This document shows, in pieces, positions 52,717 through 61,910 of a DNA stretch of 64,000 bases. Where the stretch lies: NCBI RefSeq assembly GCF_027922325.1, contig NZ_BSFL01000002.1:682001-746000 (forward strand), in the 5' to 3' direction. The DNA comes from Methylopila turkensis (GTDB lineage: Bacteria > Pseudomonadota > Alphaproteobacteria > Rhizobiales > Methylopilaceae). How positions within the stretch are numbered: position 1 is the first letter of the stretch; each line of letters starts with the position of its first letter. Below the pieces are notes generated by a model, which did no database searches, was not told the origin of the DNA, and saw only the letters and a list, made by a program, of their open reading frames with translations. A program made the position numbers and the translations under genes.

Positions 52717-53250
52717 ATGAGCGCGATCGATCCGGACCAGATCCACGACGTTGAGGCCGAAAAGCCGCTTGTAAGCATGCGGGCCGCCGACATCGGCGTC
52801 GCGCTGCTGTTCCTGCTCACGAGCGCCATCGTCATCGTCGACAGCCACCGCCTCGGCTTCGCGTGGCTGCCGAACGAGGGACCGGCGCCCGGCTATTTCC
52901 CGTTCTACATCGCCGTCGTGATGGGGATCGCGAGCCTCGTCAACCTCGCCCGCGCGCTGCCGAAGCCCGAGGGCGAGGAGGCTCGCACCATGACCAGCGT
53001 GCCCGGCTTCCTGCGCATGTGCGCGATTTTCGTGCCGGCGGTCGTGTTCGTGTTCGCGATCAGCTGGATCGGGATCTACGTGTCGTCGGCGATCTACATC
53101 GCCGCTTTCATGATCTTCGTCGGGCGGTTTCCGATCTGGAAGGCGCTGGCCGTCGCCTTCGGCGTCTCGTTCATCAGCTTCCTGATGTTCGAGGTCTGGT
53201 TCCTGGTGCCGCTGCCCAAAGGCCCGCTCGAGGCCGCCCTCGGGTACTGA
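52717..53250 (+). CDS. tctB: Tripartite tricarboxylate transporter small subunit TctB
   Basis: 177 residues, four membrane segments (VALLFLLTSAIVIVDS, PGYFPFYIAVVMGIASLVNLA, MCAIFVPAVVFVFAISWIGIYVSSAIYIAAFMIF, ALAVAFGVSFISFLMFEVWFLVPLPKGPLEAAL). Pattern and size match TctB (DUF1468). The order tctA-tctC-tctB differs from the usual tctC-tctB-tctA. Followed by a strong terminator-like hairpin. Confidence 0.9.
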   Translation: MSAIDPDQIHDVEAEKPLVSMRAADIGVALLFLLTSAIVIVDSHRLGFAWLPNEGPAPGYFPFYIAVVMGIASLVNLARALPKPEGEEARTMTSVPGFLRMCAIFVPAVVFVFAISWIGIYVSSAIYIAAFMIFVGRFPIWKALAVAFGVSFISFLMFEVWFLVPLPKGPLEAALGY

Positions 53251-53269
53251 CGCCGCCCCGCTTGCGCTC

Positions 53270-53308
53270 CGATCGGCCCGGACGGCGAGACGCCGCCCGG
53301 GCCGATCG
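53270..53308. terminator. Hairpin between convergent tctB and SDR genes
   Basis: CGATCGGCCCGG pairs perfectly with CCGGGCCGATCG, and the inner bases add a further GGC/GCC pairing around GAGAC. It fills the 76-bp convergent gap; no T run, but very stable. Confidence 0.65.
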
Positions 53309-53326
53309 CGTTCCGGGGGACCGCGC

Positions 53327-54085
53327 TCAGGCGTTCACGCCGCCGTCGAGCGTGATGCGCGCTCCGGTCACGTACCGCCCTTCGGCGCTCGCGAGCCAGG
53401 CCACCGCGCCGGCTATGTCGTCGGGCTGGCCGTACTCCTTGATCGCCATGCCGGAAAGCATCGCGGGGGCCTGATCGCCATCCTGCGGATTCATGTCCGT
53501 GTTGACGGGGCCGGGCTGCACCACGTTGACCGTGATCCGGCGCGGCCCGAGATCGCGGGCGAGGCCCTTGGTCAAGCCGACCAGAGCGGCCTTGCTGGCG
53601 GAATAGACCGCGATGCCGGCGGAACCGACCTGCTCGCCAAGGCAGGAGCCGATCGAGATGATCCGGCCGCCGTCCGGCAGATGCTTGGCCGCCGCCTGCG
53701 ACGCGACGATCGCCGAGAGCAGGTTGACGTCGAGGGTCGCCCGGATGTCCTCGAGCGTCATGTCGCCGATCAGGCCGCCGCGCGCGATGCCGGCGTTGTT
53801 GACGAGGATGTCGAGCCCGCCGAGCTCGGCGACCGTCGTTTCGACCGCGGCCTGCGTGGCCGCGGGGTCCGCGGCGTCGGCCTGGATCGCGACGCCCTTG
53901 CGGCCGAGCCCCCGGATCTCCGCGGCGATCGCCTCCGCCTTCTCGGCCGAGCGCTCATAGGTGATGACGACGTCCGCGCCTTCGGCGGCGAGGCGCTTCG
54001 CGATCGCGGCGCCGATGCCGCGGCTGGCGCCGGTGACAAGGGCCTTCTTGCCGGCGAGCCGGCCGTTCTGAACCTGCGCGGACAT
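53327..54085 (-). CDS. Short-chain dehydrogenase/reductase (FabG-like)
   Basis: 252 residues. NAD(P) motif [29 protein letters not shown] motif [13 protein letters not shown], catalytic [27 protein letters not shown] (Ser, Tyr, Lys) and [10 protein letters not shown]; it ends [16 protein letters not shown] typical 3-oxoacyl-reductase-like SDR commonly regulated by a divergent TetR protein, as here. Physiological substrate unknown. GGAGGCGGCG precedes the ATG at 54085. Confidence 0.88.
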   Translation of the reverse strand: MSAQVQNGRLAGKKALVTGASRGIGAAIAKRLAAEGADVVITYERSAEKAEAIAAEIRGLGRKGVAIQADAADPAATQAAVETTVAELGGLDILVNNAGIARGGLIGDMTLEDIRATLDVNLLSAIVASQAAAKHLPDGGRIISIGSCLGEQVGSAGIAVYSASKAALVGLTKGLARDLGPRRITVNVVQPGPVNTDMNPQDGDQAPAMLSGMAIKEYGQPDDIAGAVAWLASAEGRYVTGARITLDGGVNA

Positions 54086-54100
54086 CGCCGCCTCCATTTA

Positions 54101-54168
54101 TGGATCGATCGATACGGAAATATGAGCGTTGCCGCAGGGCGTCAAGACAATTATATATCGATCGTAAC
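54101..54168. promoter_or_regulatory. Paired ATCGATCG operator sites between SDR and TetR genes
   Basis: The divergent gap holds two copies of a TATCGATCG-type sequence: palindromic ATCGATCGAT at 54104-54113 and TATCGATCGTA at 54156-54166, in opposite orientation relative to each gene. Each lies close to one gene's start, as expected for TetR repression of both promoters. Confidence 0.6.
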
Positions 54169-54189
54169 AAAAGGAGCCGGTCTCGACCC

Positions 54190-54813
54190 ATGGCGGAGCG
54201 AGGACGCCCGCGCAGCTTCGACCGCGACACGGCGCTCGCGGCGGCGATGCGGGAATTCTGGACGAAAGGCTATGAGGCGACGTCGATCGCCGACCTGACC
54301 GCGGCGATGGGCATCGCCGCGCCGAGCCTCTACGCCGCTTTCGGCTCGAAGGACGCCCTCTTTGGAGAGGCGGTCGGCCTTTTCGAGCGCACGGAGGGCG
54401 CGCCCCTCGCGGCCGCGATCAACACGGCGGCGACGGCGCGCGAAGCGATGTCGGCGTTCCTGCGCCAAAGCGCCGCCTCCCTGGCGACCGAGGGCTATCC
54501 GGCCGGCTGCATGGTCACCTTCTCGGCGGTCAACGCCGTCGGCGCGAGCGAGGCGACCTGCCGCGACTTGCGGGAGCGGCGCGCCGCCGGGCGCGCGCGG
54601 CTGGCCGAGCGCCTGCGCCGCGGACAGCAGGACGGCGAGATCCCGGCCGACGCCGACCCGGAGGCGATCGCGGCCTTCTACGTCGCGGTGCAGCAGGGCA
54701 TGTCGATTCAGGCGCGGGACGGGGCCTCGCCCGCCGACCTCGAACGCATCGCCGACGTCGCCATGGCGGGATGGGACGCCGCGGTCGCCGGTCGCGGACC
54801 GGCCTCGGGCTGA
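54190..54813 (+). CDS. TetR-family repressor
   Basis: 207 residues. N-terminal helix-turn-helix ([49 protein letters not shown]) and a ligand domain with [14 protein letters not shown]. It belongs to the group often divergent from SDR genes and sensing small aldehydes or quinones. Predicted to bind the ATCGATCG pair upstream. AAAGGAG lies a little far (about 14 nt) from the ATG at 54190, but the family start and the HTH position support it. Confidence 0.88.
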   Translation: MAERGRPRSFDRDTALAAAMREFWTKGYEATSIADLTAAMGIAAPSLYAAFGSKDALFGEAVGLFERTEGAPLAAAINTAATAREAMSAFLRQSAASLATEGYPAGCMVTFSAVNAVGASEATCRDLRERRAAGRARLAERLRRGQQDGEIPADADPEAIAAFYVAVQQGMSIQARDGASPADLERIADVAMAGWDAAVAGRGPASG

Positions 54814-54823
54814 CGAGCGCGCC

Positions 54824-55981
54824 TTACGCCGAGCAGTGCGCGATCAGCCGGCGGACGAAGGCCTCGCAGGCGGCGAGCTGCGCCTCGGTCACGAACTCGT
54901 CCGGCTTGTGCGCCTCGCCGATCGAGCCCGGACCGCAGATCACGGTCGGGATTCCCGCCATCTCCACGAACAGGCCGGCTTCGGTGCCGTAGGCGACCTT
55001 GGCGTGGTCGTTGCGGCCGGCGAGCCGCTTCGCGAGCGTCACGATGTCGGCGGACGGGTCCGTCGAAAGCCCCGGAAACTCCGACTTGATCCGGACCTCG
55101 AGCGAAGTCCGGGGATCGCGCGCCTTCATCTCCGCCTCGATCCCGGCCGCGACGCCGCGCGCCTCCGCGACCAGCGCTTCGGCGTCCTCCTCCGGCAGCA
55201 CGCGGAACTCGAACTCAAGCGTCGCCTCGTCGGGCACGATGTTGAGCGCGGTGCCGCCGTGGAACACGCCGACATGGGCGGTGCTGAACGGCACGTCGTA
55301 GAGCTCGTCGCGGCCGCCGGAGGCGGCGAGCCGCGCGCCGATCTCCGTCACGGCCGTCACCAGCCGCGCGGCGTGCTCCACCGCGTTGACGAACTCCGGC
55401 GCCCGCGACGAGTGCCCGCCCGCGCCCCGCGCGACGGCGGCGAGCGAGCGCTTGGCCTTGTGGCCGATGACCACCTGCATGTCGGTCGGCTCGCCCACGA
55501 TGCAGCCGAGCGGCTTCACCGGCCGCGCCGCCAGCGCCTCCAGCAGCCCGCGCACGCCGAGGCAGCCGACCTCCTCGTCGTAGGAGAACGCGAAGTGGAT
55601 CGGGATCTTCAGGTCGGCCTTCACCATTTCGGGCGCGAGCGCGAGGCAGACCGCGAGAAAGCCCTTCATGTCGCAGGCGCCGCGGCCGTAAATCCGCCCG
55701 TCGCGACGCAGGAGCGCGAACGGATCGCTCGACCAGGTCTGGCCGTCGACCGGCACCACGTCGGTGTGGCCGGACAGCACGATCCCTGGCCGGTCGGCGG
55801 GGCCGATCGTGGCGTAGAGGTTCGCCTTCTCCCCGCAGACGTCGGTCACGCGCTCGTGCGGCACGCCGAGCCCGTCGAGATAGGCCTCGACCTCCGCGAT
55901 CAGCGCGAGGTTCGAGTTGCGGCTCGTGGTGTCGAAGGCGAGCAGCCGCCCGAGCAGGTCGATCGTGGATTGGGAGGCCAT
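54824..55981 (-). CDS. argE: Acetylornithine deacetylase-type M20 peptidase
   Basis: 385 residues, the ArgE length. Dinuclear zinc motifs: LSGHTDVVPVDGQTW (His, Asp), GRGACDMKGFLA, and the catalytic SYDEEVGCLG, then IVGEPTDMQVVIGHKAKRS, GHSSRAPEFVNAVE and GPGSIGEAHKPDEFV (His). It removes the acetyl group from N-acetylornithine in arginine synthesis; many Alphaproteobacteria use ArgJ instead, so related acyl-amino-acid substrates are possible. ATG at 55981 with GGAG. Nearly abuts the convergent tetR gene. Confidence 0.88.
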   Translation of the reverse strand: MASQSTIDLLGRLLAFDTTSRNSNLALIAEVEAYLDGLGVPHERVTDVCGEKANLYATIGPADRPGIVLSGHTDVVPVDGQTWSSDPFALLRRDGRIYGRGACDMKGFLAVCLALAPEMVKADLKIPIHFAFSYDEEVGCLGVRGLLEALAARPVKPLGCIVGEPTDMQVVIGHKAKRSLAAVARGAGGHSSRAPEFVNAVEHAARLVTAVTEIGARLAASGGRDELYDVPFSTAHVGVFHGGTALNIVPDEATLEFEFRVLPEEDAEALVAEARGVAAGIEAEMKARDPRTSLEVRIKSEFPGLSTDPSADIVTLAKRLAGRNDHAKVAYGTEAGLFVEMAGIPTVICGPGSIGEAHKPDEFVTEAQLAACEAFVRRLIAHCSA

Positions 55982-56107
55982 GTCGCTCCATAGGGTGATG
56001 TCGCCGCCCCCACCATAGAGCCCGCGCGCGATCGCCAGAAGACCTCTCGGGAACGCGGGCGCGGCGGCCGCGTTGAGCGTCGCGAAGGCCTGTGGGAGAA
56101 GCAAGCG

Positions 56108-56326
56108 ATGACGAAGGCTTACGCGGTCGGCGCCAAGGTGTCGTGGTCCTGGGGCCAGGGCGAGGCGACGGGCAAGGTGACCGACGTGTTCCGGAAGCGG
56201 GTTCAGCGCACCATCAAGGGCGCGAAGATCACCCGCAGGGCGACCGACGACAATCCCGCCTATCTCGTGGTTCAGGACGACGGCGCGAAGGCGCTGAAGT
56301 CGCACTCCGAACTCGCGAAAGCGTGA
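56108..56326 (+). CDS. DUF2945 (hypervirulence-associated, tudor-like) protein
   Basis: 72 residues: YAVGAKVSWSWGQGEATGKV, then VQRTIKGAKITRRATDDNPAYLVVQDDGAKALKSHSEL. Exact match to the DUF2945/HVA1 small beta-barrel pattern (VxWxWGxGxAxGxV, ITRxAxxxNPAYLV, LKxxSEL). Function unknown; possibly stress-related. ATG with GGGAGAAGC upstream. Confidence 0.88.
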   Translation: MTKAYAVGAKVSWSWGQGEATGKVTDVFRKRVQRTIKGAKITRRATDDNPAYLVVQDDGAKALKSHSELAKA

Positions 56327-56467
56327 CCGCCGGGGCCGGCGCGCCGACGCCGGAGGGGCCCGCTTCGCGCCGACGCGCGCGTCCCCGCCCCCTTTCCCCG
56401 CCAGATTTTGTGCTACGGTCGCGGCCAGCGTCTGCGGGGGATCACGCCGCGGAGGGCCGCCGGGTCG

Positions 56468-58540
56468 ATGAGCAGGGTGACGTCGCTGGTGTCATTGGGG
56501 CTGTCCGAAACGTCGTCCGATCGCGCCGAGATCGAGCGGCTGCGGCGGGAGCTTGACGAAGCGAACGCGCGGCTTCGCGACGCCGACCTGCAGCTTGCGG
56601 CGACGCTCGAGGAGCGGCGCGACGTCGACGCCGCCCGGCGCGGCGTGGACGCCGTCTACGCCGCCTACATCGACAACACGCCGGACGGCGTGTTCGTGGT
56701 CTCGATCGGGCCCGACGGCGGCATCACGGTCGAGACGCTCAACCGCGTCGTCATGCGCGCGCTGCCGCTGCGCGGTCGCGACGTGCGCGGCATGGCGCTC
56801 GGCGACGTCATGCCCGGCGAGGCCGCCGAACGCCTCACCGCGCAGATCGCCGGATGCCTCTCATCCGGAAAGCCCCTGCGCTACGAGGAGACTTTGACGC
56901 TTCCCGACGGCGAGCGCGTGTTCGAGGTGACGCTGACGCCGGTGACGATCGCAGGCCTTCCGACCCGCGTGGTCGGCGCCGCGCGCGACCTGACGGAGAG
57001 CCGCCGCGCCGAGCAGCAGTTGCGCCAGGCCCAGAAGATGGAGGTGATCGGCCAGCTCACCGGCGGCGTCGCGCACGACTTCAACAATCTGCTGCAGGTG
57101 GTGAAGGGCAATCTGGACCTGCTCGCGCTCGAACTCGCGGCCTCCGGCGCGTCCGGCCTGCCGCCGACCGTCGACGCCAGACTGCGCGGCGCGATGGAGG
57201 GCGCCGCCCGCGGCGCCAAGCTGACGCGCCAGCTGCTCGCCTTCTCGCGCCGGCAGCCGCTCGCGCCCAAATCGGTCGCGGTCTACGCGCTCGTCGCCGC
57301 CATGTCCGAGCTGCTCCAGCGCACGCTCGGCGAAACCGTCGAGGTGGAGATCGCCGGCGACGAGCCGGCCTGGACCGCGCTGGTCGATCCGACCCAGCTC
57401 GAGAACGCGGTGCTGAACCTCGCGATTAACGCCCGGGACGCCATGCCGGAGGGCGGCAAGCTCACCATCGCGGTCCGCAACCGGCTCGACCCCGACGATC
57501 CCGCGGCGCGCTGGATCGATCTGTCGGTCACCGACTCCGGCCACGGCATGGCGCCGGCGGTGCTGGGGCGTGTGTTCGAGCCCTTCTTCTCGACTAAGCC
57601 GGAAGGCCGCGGGACCGGGCTCGGCCTGCCGCAGGTGCAGGGCTTCATCGAACAATCGCACGGCCGCATGGACATCGAGAGCGCGGTCGGCGCCGGCACG
57701 ATGGTGAGGCTGTCGCTGCCGGGCAGCGACACGCGGCCGGTCGAGCCTGAGGAGCCGGCGCCGTTCGACGTCCGGGGCCGGGGCGAGCGCATTCTGGTGG
57801 TCGAGGACGACGCCGCGGTGCGCCGCGCGGTCGGCGACCTCCTGCTTGCGCTCGGCTACGAGGTCGCGACCGCGGCCACCACCGTCGAGGCGGCGGCCCT
57901 GCTCGAACACGCCGCGCCGTTCGACGCCCTGCTATCCGACGTGGTGATGCCCGGCAGCCCGAGCCCGCCCGAACTCGCCCGCGCCGCCCGCGTCGCCCGG
58001 CCGCGGCTGAAGGTGCTGTTCATGTCCGGCTACGCCGAGGACGTCATCGTCCATCAGGGCCGGATCGACGCCGACGTGCAGCTGATCGAGAAGCCCTACC
58101 GCAAGGAGGAGCTTTCGCTGCGACTGCGCCGGCTGCTCGATGAATCCCCGCCGCCGGCCGGCCCCGCGGAGCCCGCCGCGCCCCGGCGGGTGCTGCTGGT
58201 CGAGGACGAGCCGCTGATCGCCATGAGCCTCGTCGACCTGCTCGGCAGCTTCGGCTACGGCGTCAGCGAGGCCCGCACCGCGGCCGACGCCCAGCGCCTG
58301 TTCCGCGACGGGCCGCGCGTCGACCTGATCCTCTCCGACCTTGGCCTCCCCGACATGGACGGCGAGGACCTGGCCGACTGGTTCCGCCGGGAGCGCCCCG
58401 GCGTGCCGATCGTGTTCTCCACCGGCCTCGGCGATTTCACCCCGCGGCCCGAGCTCGTGGACGGCGGCCCGGTGCGGGTCGTGACCAAGCCGTTCGACAG
58501 CGGGACGCTGCGTTCGGCGCTCGAAAGCTGCGTGAGCTGA
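56468..58540 (+). CDS. Hybrid sensor histidine kinase with two receiver domains
   Basis: 690 residues, cytoplasmic. Coiled coil (IERLRRELDEANARLRDADLQLAATLEERRDV), PAS (AYIDNTPDGVFVVSIGPDGG, RVVGAARDLTESRRAEQQLRQAQK), HisKA with the phospho-acceptor in GGVAHDFNNLLQVVKGNLD, HATPase (NLAINARDAMPEGG, VTDSGHGM, GTGLGLPQVQGF), receiver 1 (ILVVEDDAAVR, Asp in LLSDVVMPG) and receiver 2 (VLLVEDEPLIAMSLVDLL, Asp in LILSDLGLPDMDG). The HDFNN H-box is typical of the HWE-like/NtrB-type kinases with C-terminal receivers. No DNA-binding output; the partner is elsewhere. Confidence 0.92.
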   Translation: MSRVTSLVSLGLSETSSDRAEIERLRRELDEANARLRDADLQLAATLEERRDVDAARRGVDAVYAAYIDNTPDGVFVVSIGPDGGITVETLNRVVMRALPLRGRDVRGMALGDVMPGEAAERLTAQIAGCLSSGKPLRYEETLTLPDGERVFEVTLTPVTIAGLPTRVVGAARDLTESRRAEQQLRQAQKMEVIGQLTGGVAHDFNNLLQVVKGNLDLLALELAASGASGLPPTVDARLRGAMEGAARGAKLTRQLLAFSRRQPLAPKSVAVYALVAAMSELLQRTLGETVEVEIAGDEPAWTALVDPTQLENAVLNLAINARDAMPEGGKLTIAVRNRLDPDDPAARWIDLSVTDSGHGMAPAVLGRVFEPFFSTKPEGRGTGLGLPQVQGFIEQSHGRMDIESAVGAGTMVRLSLPGSDTRPVEPEEPAPFDVRGRGERILVVEDDAAVRRAVGDLLLALGYEVATAATTVEAAALLEHAAPFDALLSDVVMPGSPSPPELARAARVARPRLKVLFMSGYAEDVIVHQGRIDADVQLIEKPYRKEELSLRLRRLLDESPPPAGPAEPAAPRRVLLVEDEPLIAMSLVDLLGSFGYGVSEARTAADAQRLFRDGPRVDLILSDLGLPDMDGEDLADWFRRERPGVPIVFSTGLGDFTPRPELVDGGPVRVVTKPFDSGTLRSALESCVS

Positions 58541-58630
58541 CGCCCCGGGCTTGACCCGCTCGCCGCCCAAGGTGCATTCGACCCCCGCGCGGGCGCGGCC
58601 GGCGCATGTGCCGCAGCAGGGCGTGACGGA

Positions 58631-59767
58631 ATGGAACTCGACAGCATCGACGACGCGATCGCGGCCATCGCCGCCGGCGAGCTCGTGGTCGTCGTGGACG
58701 ACACCGACCGGGAGAACGAGGGCGACCTGATCATGGCCGCCTCCAAGGCGACCCCGGAAAAGCTCGCCTTCATGATCCGGCACACGAGCGGCATCATCTG
58801 CGCGCCGATGTCGGCCGACCGGGCGGACGAGCTCAACCTCGCCCCCATGGTCGCGAACAACCGCGACCCGATGCGCACCGCCTTCACGGTGTCGGTCGAC
58901 TACAAGATCGGGCTGACCACCGGCATCTCGGCCGAGGAGCGCGCCAACACGGTGCGCGGCCTCGCCAGCGACAACGCGGTCGGCGGCGACTTCCTGCGGC
59001 CGGGCCACGTGTTCCCGCTGATCGCGCGCGAGGGCGGCGTGCTGACCCGCTCCGGCCACACCGAGGCGGGCGTCGACCTCGCGGTCCTCGCCGGCCTTCC
59101 CGGCGTCGGCGTGCTGGCCGAGATCGTGAACGACGACGGCACGGTCAAGCGCCTGCCGGAGCTCGTTCCGTTCGCGCGCGAGCACGGGCTGAAGATCATC
59201 TCGATCGAGGACCTGATCGACCACCGCTCGCGGCGCGAGACCTTCGTGCGCCGCGTCGACAGCTTCGAGCGCCGCATCAACGGCCTCGACGCCGTGGTCT
59301 CGATCTACGAGACGCCGTTCGAGCAGACCCAGCATCTCGCCATCACCGTCGGCGACGTGAAGGGCGAGGCGCCGGCGCCCTGCCGCATCCACCGCGAACA
59401 CCTGCTCTCGGACCTGCTGCGCGGCCCGGCCACCTCCAAGGGCTGGCTCGACAACGCGCTGGCGCGCTTCAGCGAGACGCGGCGCGGCGTGTTCGTGCTG
59501 ATCCGCGACCCGGCCGTGCTGCGCGACGCCGCCGACGTCCAGGCCGGATCGGACGCCGCGGCCGCCGACCCGTCGGGCGAGAAGCACCTGTCCGCCCGCC
59601 AGCGCCAGGCGCGGTGGCGGGAGATCGGCGTCGGCGCGCAGATCCTGCGCGACCTCGGCGTCCGCAAGATCTCGCTGCTCGCCGGCCACGAGCGCCAGTT
59701 CGTCGGCCTCGCCGGCTTCGGGATCGCGATCGAGAAGACCGAAATCGTCGAAAGGGACGGCGCGTGA
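58631..59767 (+). CDS. ribB: 3,4-dihydroxy-2-butanone 4-phosphate synthase with degenerate RibA domain
   Basis: 378 residues. The N-terminal ~205 are active RibB: VVVDDTDRENEGDLIMAA, TSGIICAPM, FTVSVDYKIGLTTGISAEERANT and TRSGHTEAGVDLA with the catalytic acid/His set. The C-terminal ~170 align with GTP cyclohydrolase II, but the zinc block SECLTGD is replaced by REHLLSD, so that activity should be lost. It supplies the four-carbon unit of riboflavin. Its stop overlaps the GTG of the next gene. No FMN riboswitch is visible in the 90 bp upstream. Confidence 0.9.
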   Translation: MELDSIDDAIAAIAAGELVVVVDDTDRENEGDLIMAASKATPEKLAFMIRHTSGIICAPMSADRADELNLAPMVANNRDPMRTAFTVSVDYKIGLTTGISAEERANTVRGLASDNAVGGDFLRPGHVFPLIAREGGVLTRSGHTEAGVDLAVLAGLPGVGVLAEIVNDDGTVKRLPELVPFAREHGLKIISIEDLIDHRSRRETFVRRVDSFERRINGLDAVVSIYETPFEQTQHLAITVGDVKGEAPAPCRIHREHLLSDLLRGPATSKGWLDNALARFSETRRGVFVLIRDPAVLRDAADVQAGSDAAAADPSGEKHLSARQRQARWREIGVGAQILRDLGVRKISLLAGHERQFVGLAGFGIAIEKTEIVERDGA

Positions 59768-60510
59768 AAGCCATCATCCTGAGCGCGGGACAGGGGCGGC
59801 GGCTGCTGCCGCTGACCGCCGAGACGCCCAAGTGCCTGATCCCGTTCTCGGGGCGCAGCCTGCTCGAATGGCAGGTGCGCGCGCTGCATGCGGCGGGCGT
59901 GATGGACGTCGTCGTCGTGACCGGCTTCGAGGCCGACAAGGTCGCCGCCGCGCTGGACGAGATCGACCTGCCCGGCGCACGGCTGAGAACCACGCACAAC
60001 CCGTTTTTCGAGCTCGCCGACAACCTCGCGAGCTGCTGGATCGCCCGCCACGAGATGGCCGACGAGTTCATGATCCTGAACGGCGACACGCTGATCGCGC
60101 CCGAGATCGCCGCCCGCGTGCTCGAAAGCCCGGCGACGGCGCCGATCACGGTCACGATCGACGTCAAGGACGACTACGACACCGACGACATGAAGGTGCG
60201 CGCCGACGGCGACCGTCTGCTCGCGATCGGCAAGACGCTGCCGCTCGACATGGTGACGGGCGAGTCGATCGGCTTCCTGCGCTTCACCCGCGAAGGCGGA
60301 CGCTCTTTCGTGGCCGAGATCGAGCGCCTGCTGCGCAACGAGGACGGCCTGAAGCGCTGGTACCTGTCGGCGATCGACGGCATCGCGCGCTACCACGGCA
60401 ATGTGGGCGTGCGCTCGATCCAAGGACTCGACTGGGGCGAACTCGACTTCCCCGCGGACCTCGACCATGGCGTCGCCATGACCGACCGCTGGGTGAAGCG
60501 CGGGTTCTGA
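59764..60510 (+). CDS. Sugar-phosphate/choline-phosphate nucleotidyltransferase
   Basis: 248 residues from a GTG overlapping the ribB stop (GTGA). Nucleotidyltransferase motif AIILSAGQGRRLLPLTAETPKCLIPFSG, then LEWQVRALHAAGV, FELADNLASCWIARHEM, the metal-binding FMILNGDTLI, and a C-terminal WYLSAIDGIARYHGNVGVRSI, DFPADLDHGVAM. The pattern is closest to the LicC-like/phosphocholine cytidylyltransferase branch: it would activate a phosphorylated head group with a nucleotide. Coupling to ribB is odd; the genes after it concern surface glycans. Confidence 0.82.
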   Translation: MKAIILSAGQGRRLLPLTAETPKCLIPFSGRSLLEWQVRALHAAGVMDVVVVTGFEADKVAAALDEIDLPGARLRTTHNPFFELADNLASCWIARHEMADEFMILNGDTLIAPEIAARVLESPATAPITVTIDVKDDYDTDDMKVRADGDRLLAIGKTLPLDMVTGESIGFLRFTREGGRSFVAEIERLLRNEDGLKRWYLSAIDGIARYHGNVGVRSIQGLDWGELDFPADLDHGVAMTDRWVKRGF

Positions 60511-60570
60511 GGGCGGGCCGCTCAAGCCTCGCGTTTGGAGCCTCGCATCGGTCGTGACGTCCGAAGGCGA

Positions 60571-60604
60571 CGAAAGAAAAAGGCGGCCTAGAGTGGGCCG
60601 CCTT
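60571..60604 (-). terminator. Intrinsic terminator of the GT2 gene
   Basis: On the minus strand AAGGCGGCC pairs with GGCCGCCTT around a 7-nt loop and is followed by TTTCTTTCG, 46 nt after the stop. It also lies downstream of the convergent nucleotidyltransferase, so it may serve both. Confidence 0.8.
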
Positions 60605-60649
60605 CCTCAAAATCCAGCGGCGTCGGCGGCGCTGCGGTCTCCGCCGCCC

Positions 60650-61678
60650 TCAGCCGTGGCCGTGGGCGATCGCGCGCGGGGGCTCGTTGTTGCCGGTCTT
60701 CGGCAGCGGGCCGAAGCTGCGGGTCGCGGCGCTCGAAAGCTCGCCCAGCAGCGCGGTGAAGAAGTAGGCGAAGGACAGCGCCATCGCGATCGGACGCTGC
60801 CACACCGGCAGGTCGACCTCGTCGCCCTTGGACAGGATGCGGCTCCACGAGCGCGACAGCTTGCTCGCGAAGAACTTGAAGCTGTAGCCGAGCCGGCCGA
60901 GGCGGGACTGGGTGACGGTGTGGAACGCCTGGAAGTCGCGGTCCATGCCGGTGGTCCAGGCGCGCCAGGCCAGGAACTTGTAGCCGGGATGCGGCGCGTG
61001 CACCGTCATGGCGTCGGCGGTGCGGACATATTTGTAGCCGCGCGCCTCGATGTCCCTGAGCCAGAAGCCGCACTGCTTCTTGAACGCACCGGGCAGGTCC
61101 GGGAACGGATTGCGGCGGAAGAACTCGGTGCGGAAGGCGCAGTTGTTGGCGTGGATCTTCTTGCGCTTCTCGGTCTTCGTCCGCTCGCTCGGCAGGTTGA
61201 AGATCCAGCTCAGCGCCATGGTCTTGGACAGCAGGTCCTCGTGGCCGAGCACGGTGAAGCCCCCGACCGCCATGATCTCCGGATCGGCGAACGGCTTCAG
61301 CAGGTTCTCGAGCCAGCCCGGCTGCGGGCCGGCGTCGCTGTCGAGCATGACGACGAGCTCGGTGTCGGTGCGCGAGACGCCGAAATTCTTGAGCTTGTAG
61401 TAGGTCATGCCCGGCGCCGGCACGATCTCGAGCGTCGCGAGGTCCTTGAGCTTCGGGGCGACCTCGTCGATCACGCCCTGGATGGTCGAGGCCTGAACCG
61501 CGCCGTCGTCGTAGAGGTACATGATCCGCGGCTTGGCGGCCATTCGGTGCTGGTTGGTCTCGAGCTCGTTCTGGAACGAGGACATGGCCTTCTTGGCCCA
61601 CTCGTCCTCCACATCGATGGCGTTCTCCCATTCGATGATGAAGGTGACGGGCGGTATCGTGCTGTCGGTCGTCGTCAT
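60650..61678 (-). CDS. Family 2 glycosyltransferase
   Basis: 342 residues. Begins VTFIIEWENAIDVEDEWAKKAMSSF; donor-site region ELVVMLDSDAGPQPGWLENLL, then IMAVGGFTVLGHEDLLSKTMALSWIF, CAFRTEFFRRNPFPD and CGFWLRDIEARGYKYVRTADAMTVHAPH. A C-terminal hydrophobic segment (PIAMALSFAYFFTALLGEL) may attach it to the membrane. It belongs to a GT2 branch seen with surface-polymer genes. Donor and acceptor unknown. Ends in a clear terminator. Confidence 0.82.
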   Translation of the reverse strand: MTTTDSTIPPVTFIIEWENAIDVEDEWAKKAMSSFQNELETNQHRMAAKPRIMYLYDDGAVQASTIQGVIDEVAPKLKDLATLEIVPAPGMTYYKLKNFGVSRTDTELVVMLDSDAGPQPGWLENLLKPFADPEIMAVGGFTVLGHEDLLSKTMALSWIFNLPSERTKTEKRKKIHANNCAFRTEFFRRNPFPDLPGAFKKQCGFWLRDIEARGYKYVRTADAMTVHAPHPGYKFLAWRAWTTGMDRDFQAFHTVTQSRLGRLGYSFKFFASKLSRSWSRILSKGDEVDLPVWQRPIAMALSFAYFFTALLGELSSAATRSFGPLPKTGNNEPPRAIAHGHG

Positions 61679-61910
61679 GGCGGCATCCTCACCTGGGCGC
61701 CCAGGGCGCCGGCGCGGGCGTGATGCACGCGCGGCCTCGGCCGTACGGCGCCCGCTCTGCGGCCCCGGCGGATCGTCGCCCTGCCGGTCCGCCTCTCATC
61801 TGCCGCGATATCATGGCGGTTGTGGGGAGCACAAGCGAGCGCCGGCGCGCGATCCACGCGTCACGCGGGGCGTGCTATGAGCGGCCGCCCGCAAACGGAG
61901 ACCGCCGCGC

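Noticed and set aside
58541..58630. FMN riboswitch before ribB
   Set aside because: Only 90 bp are available and none of the conserved RFN blocks is present.
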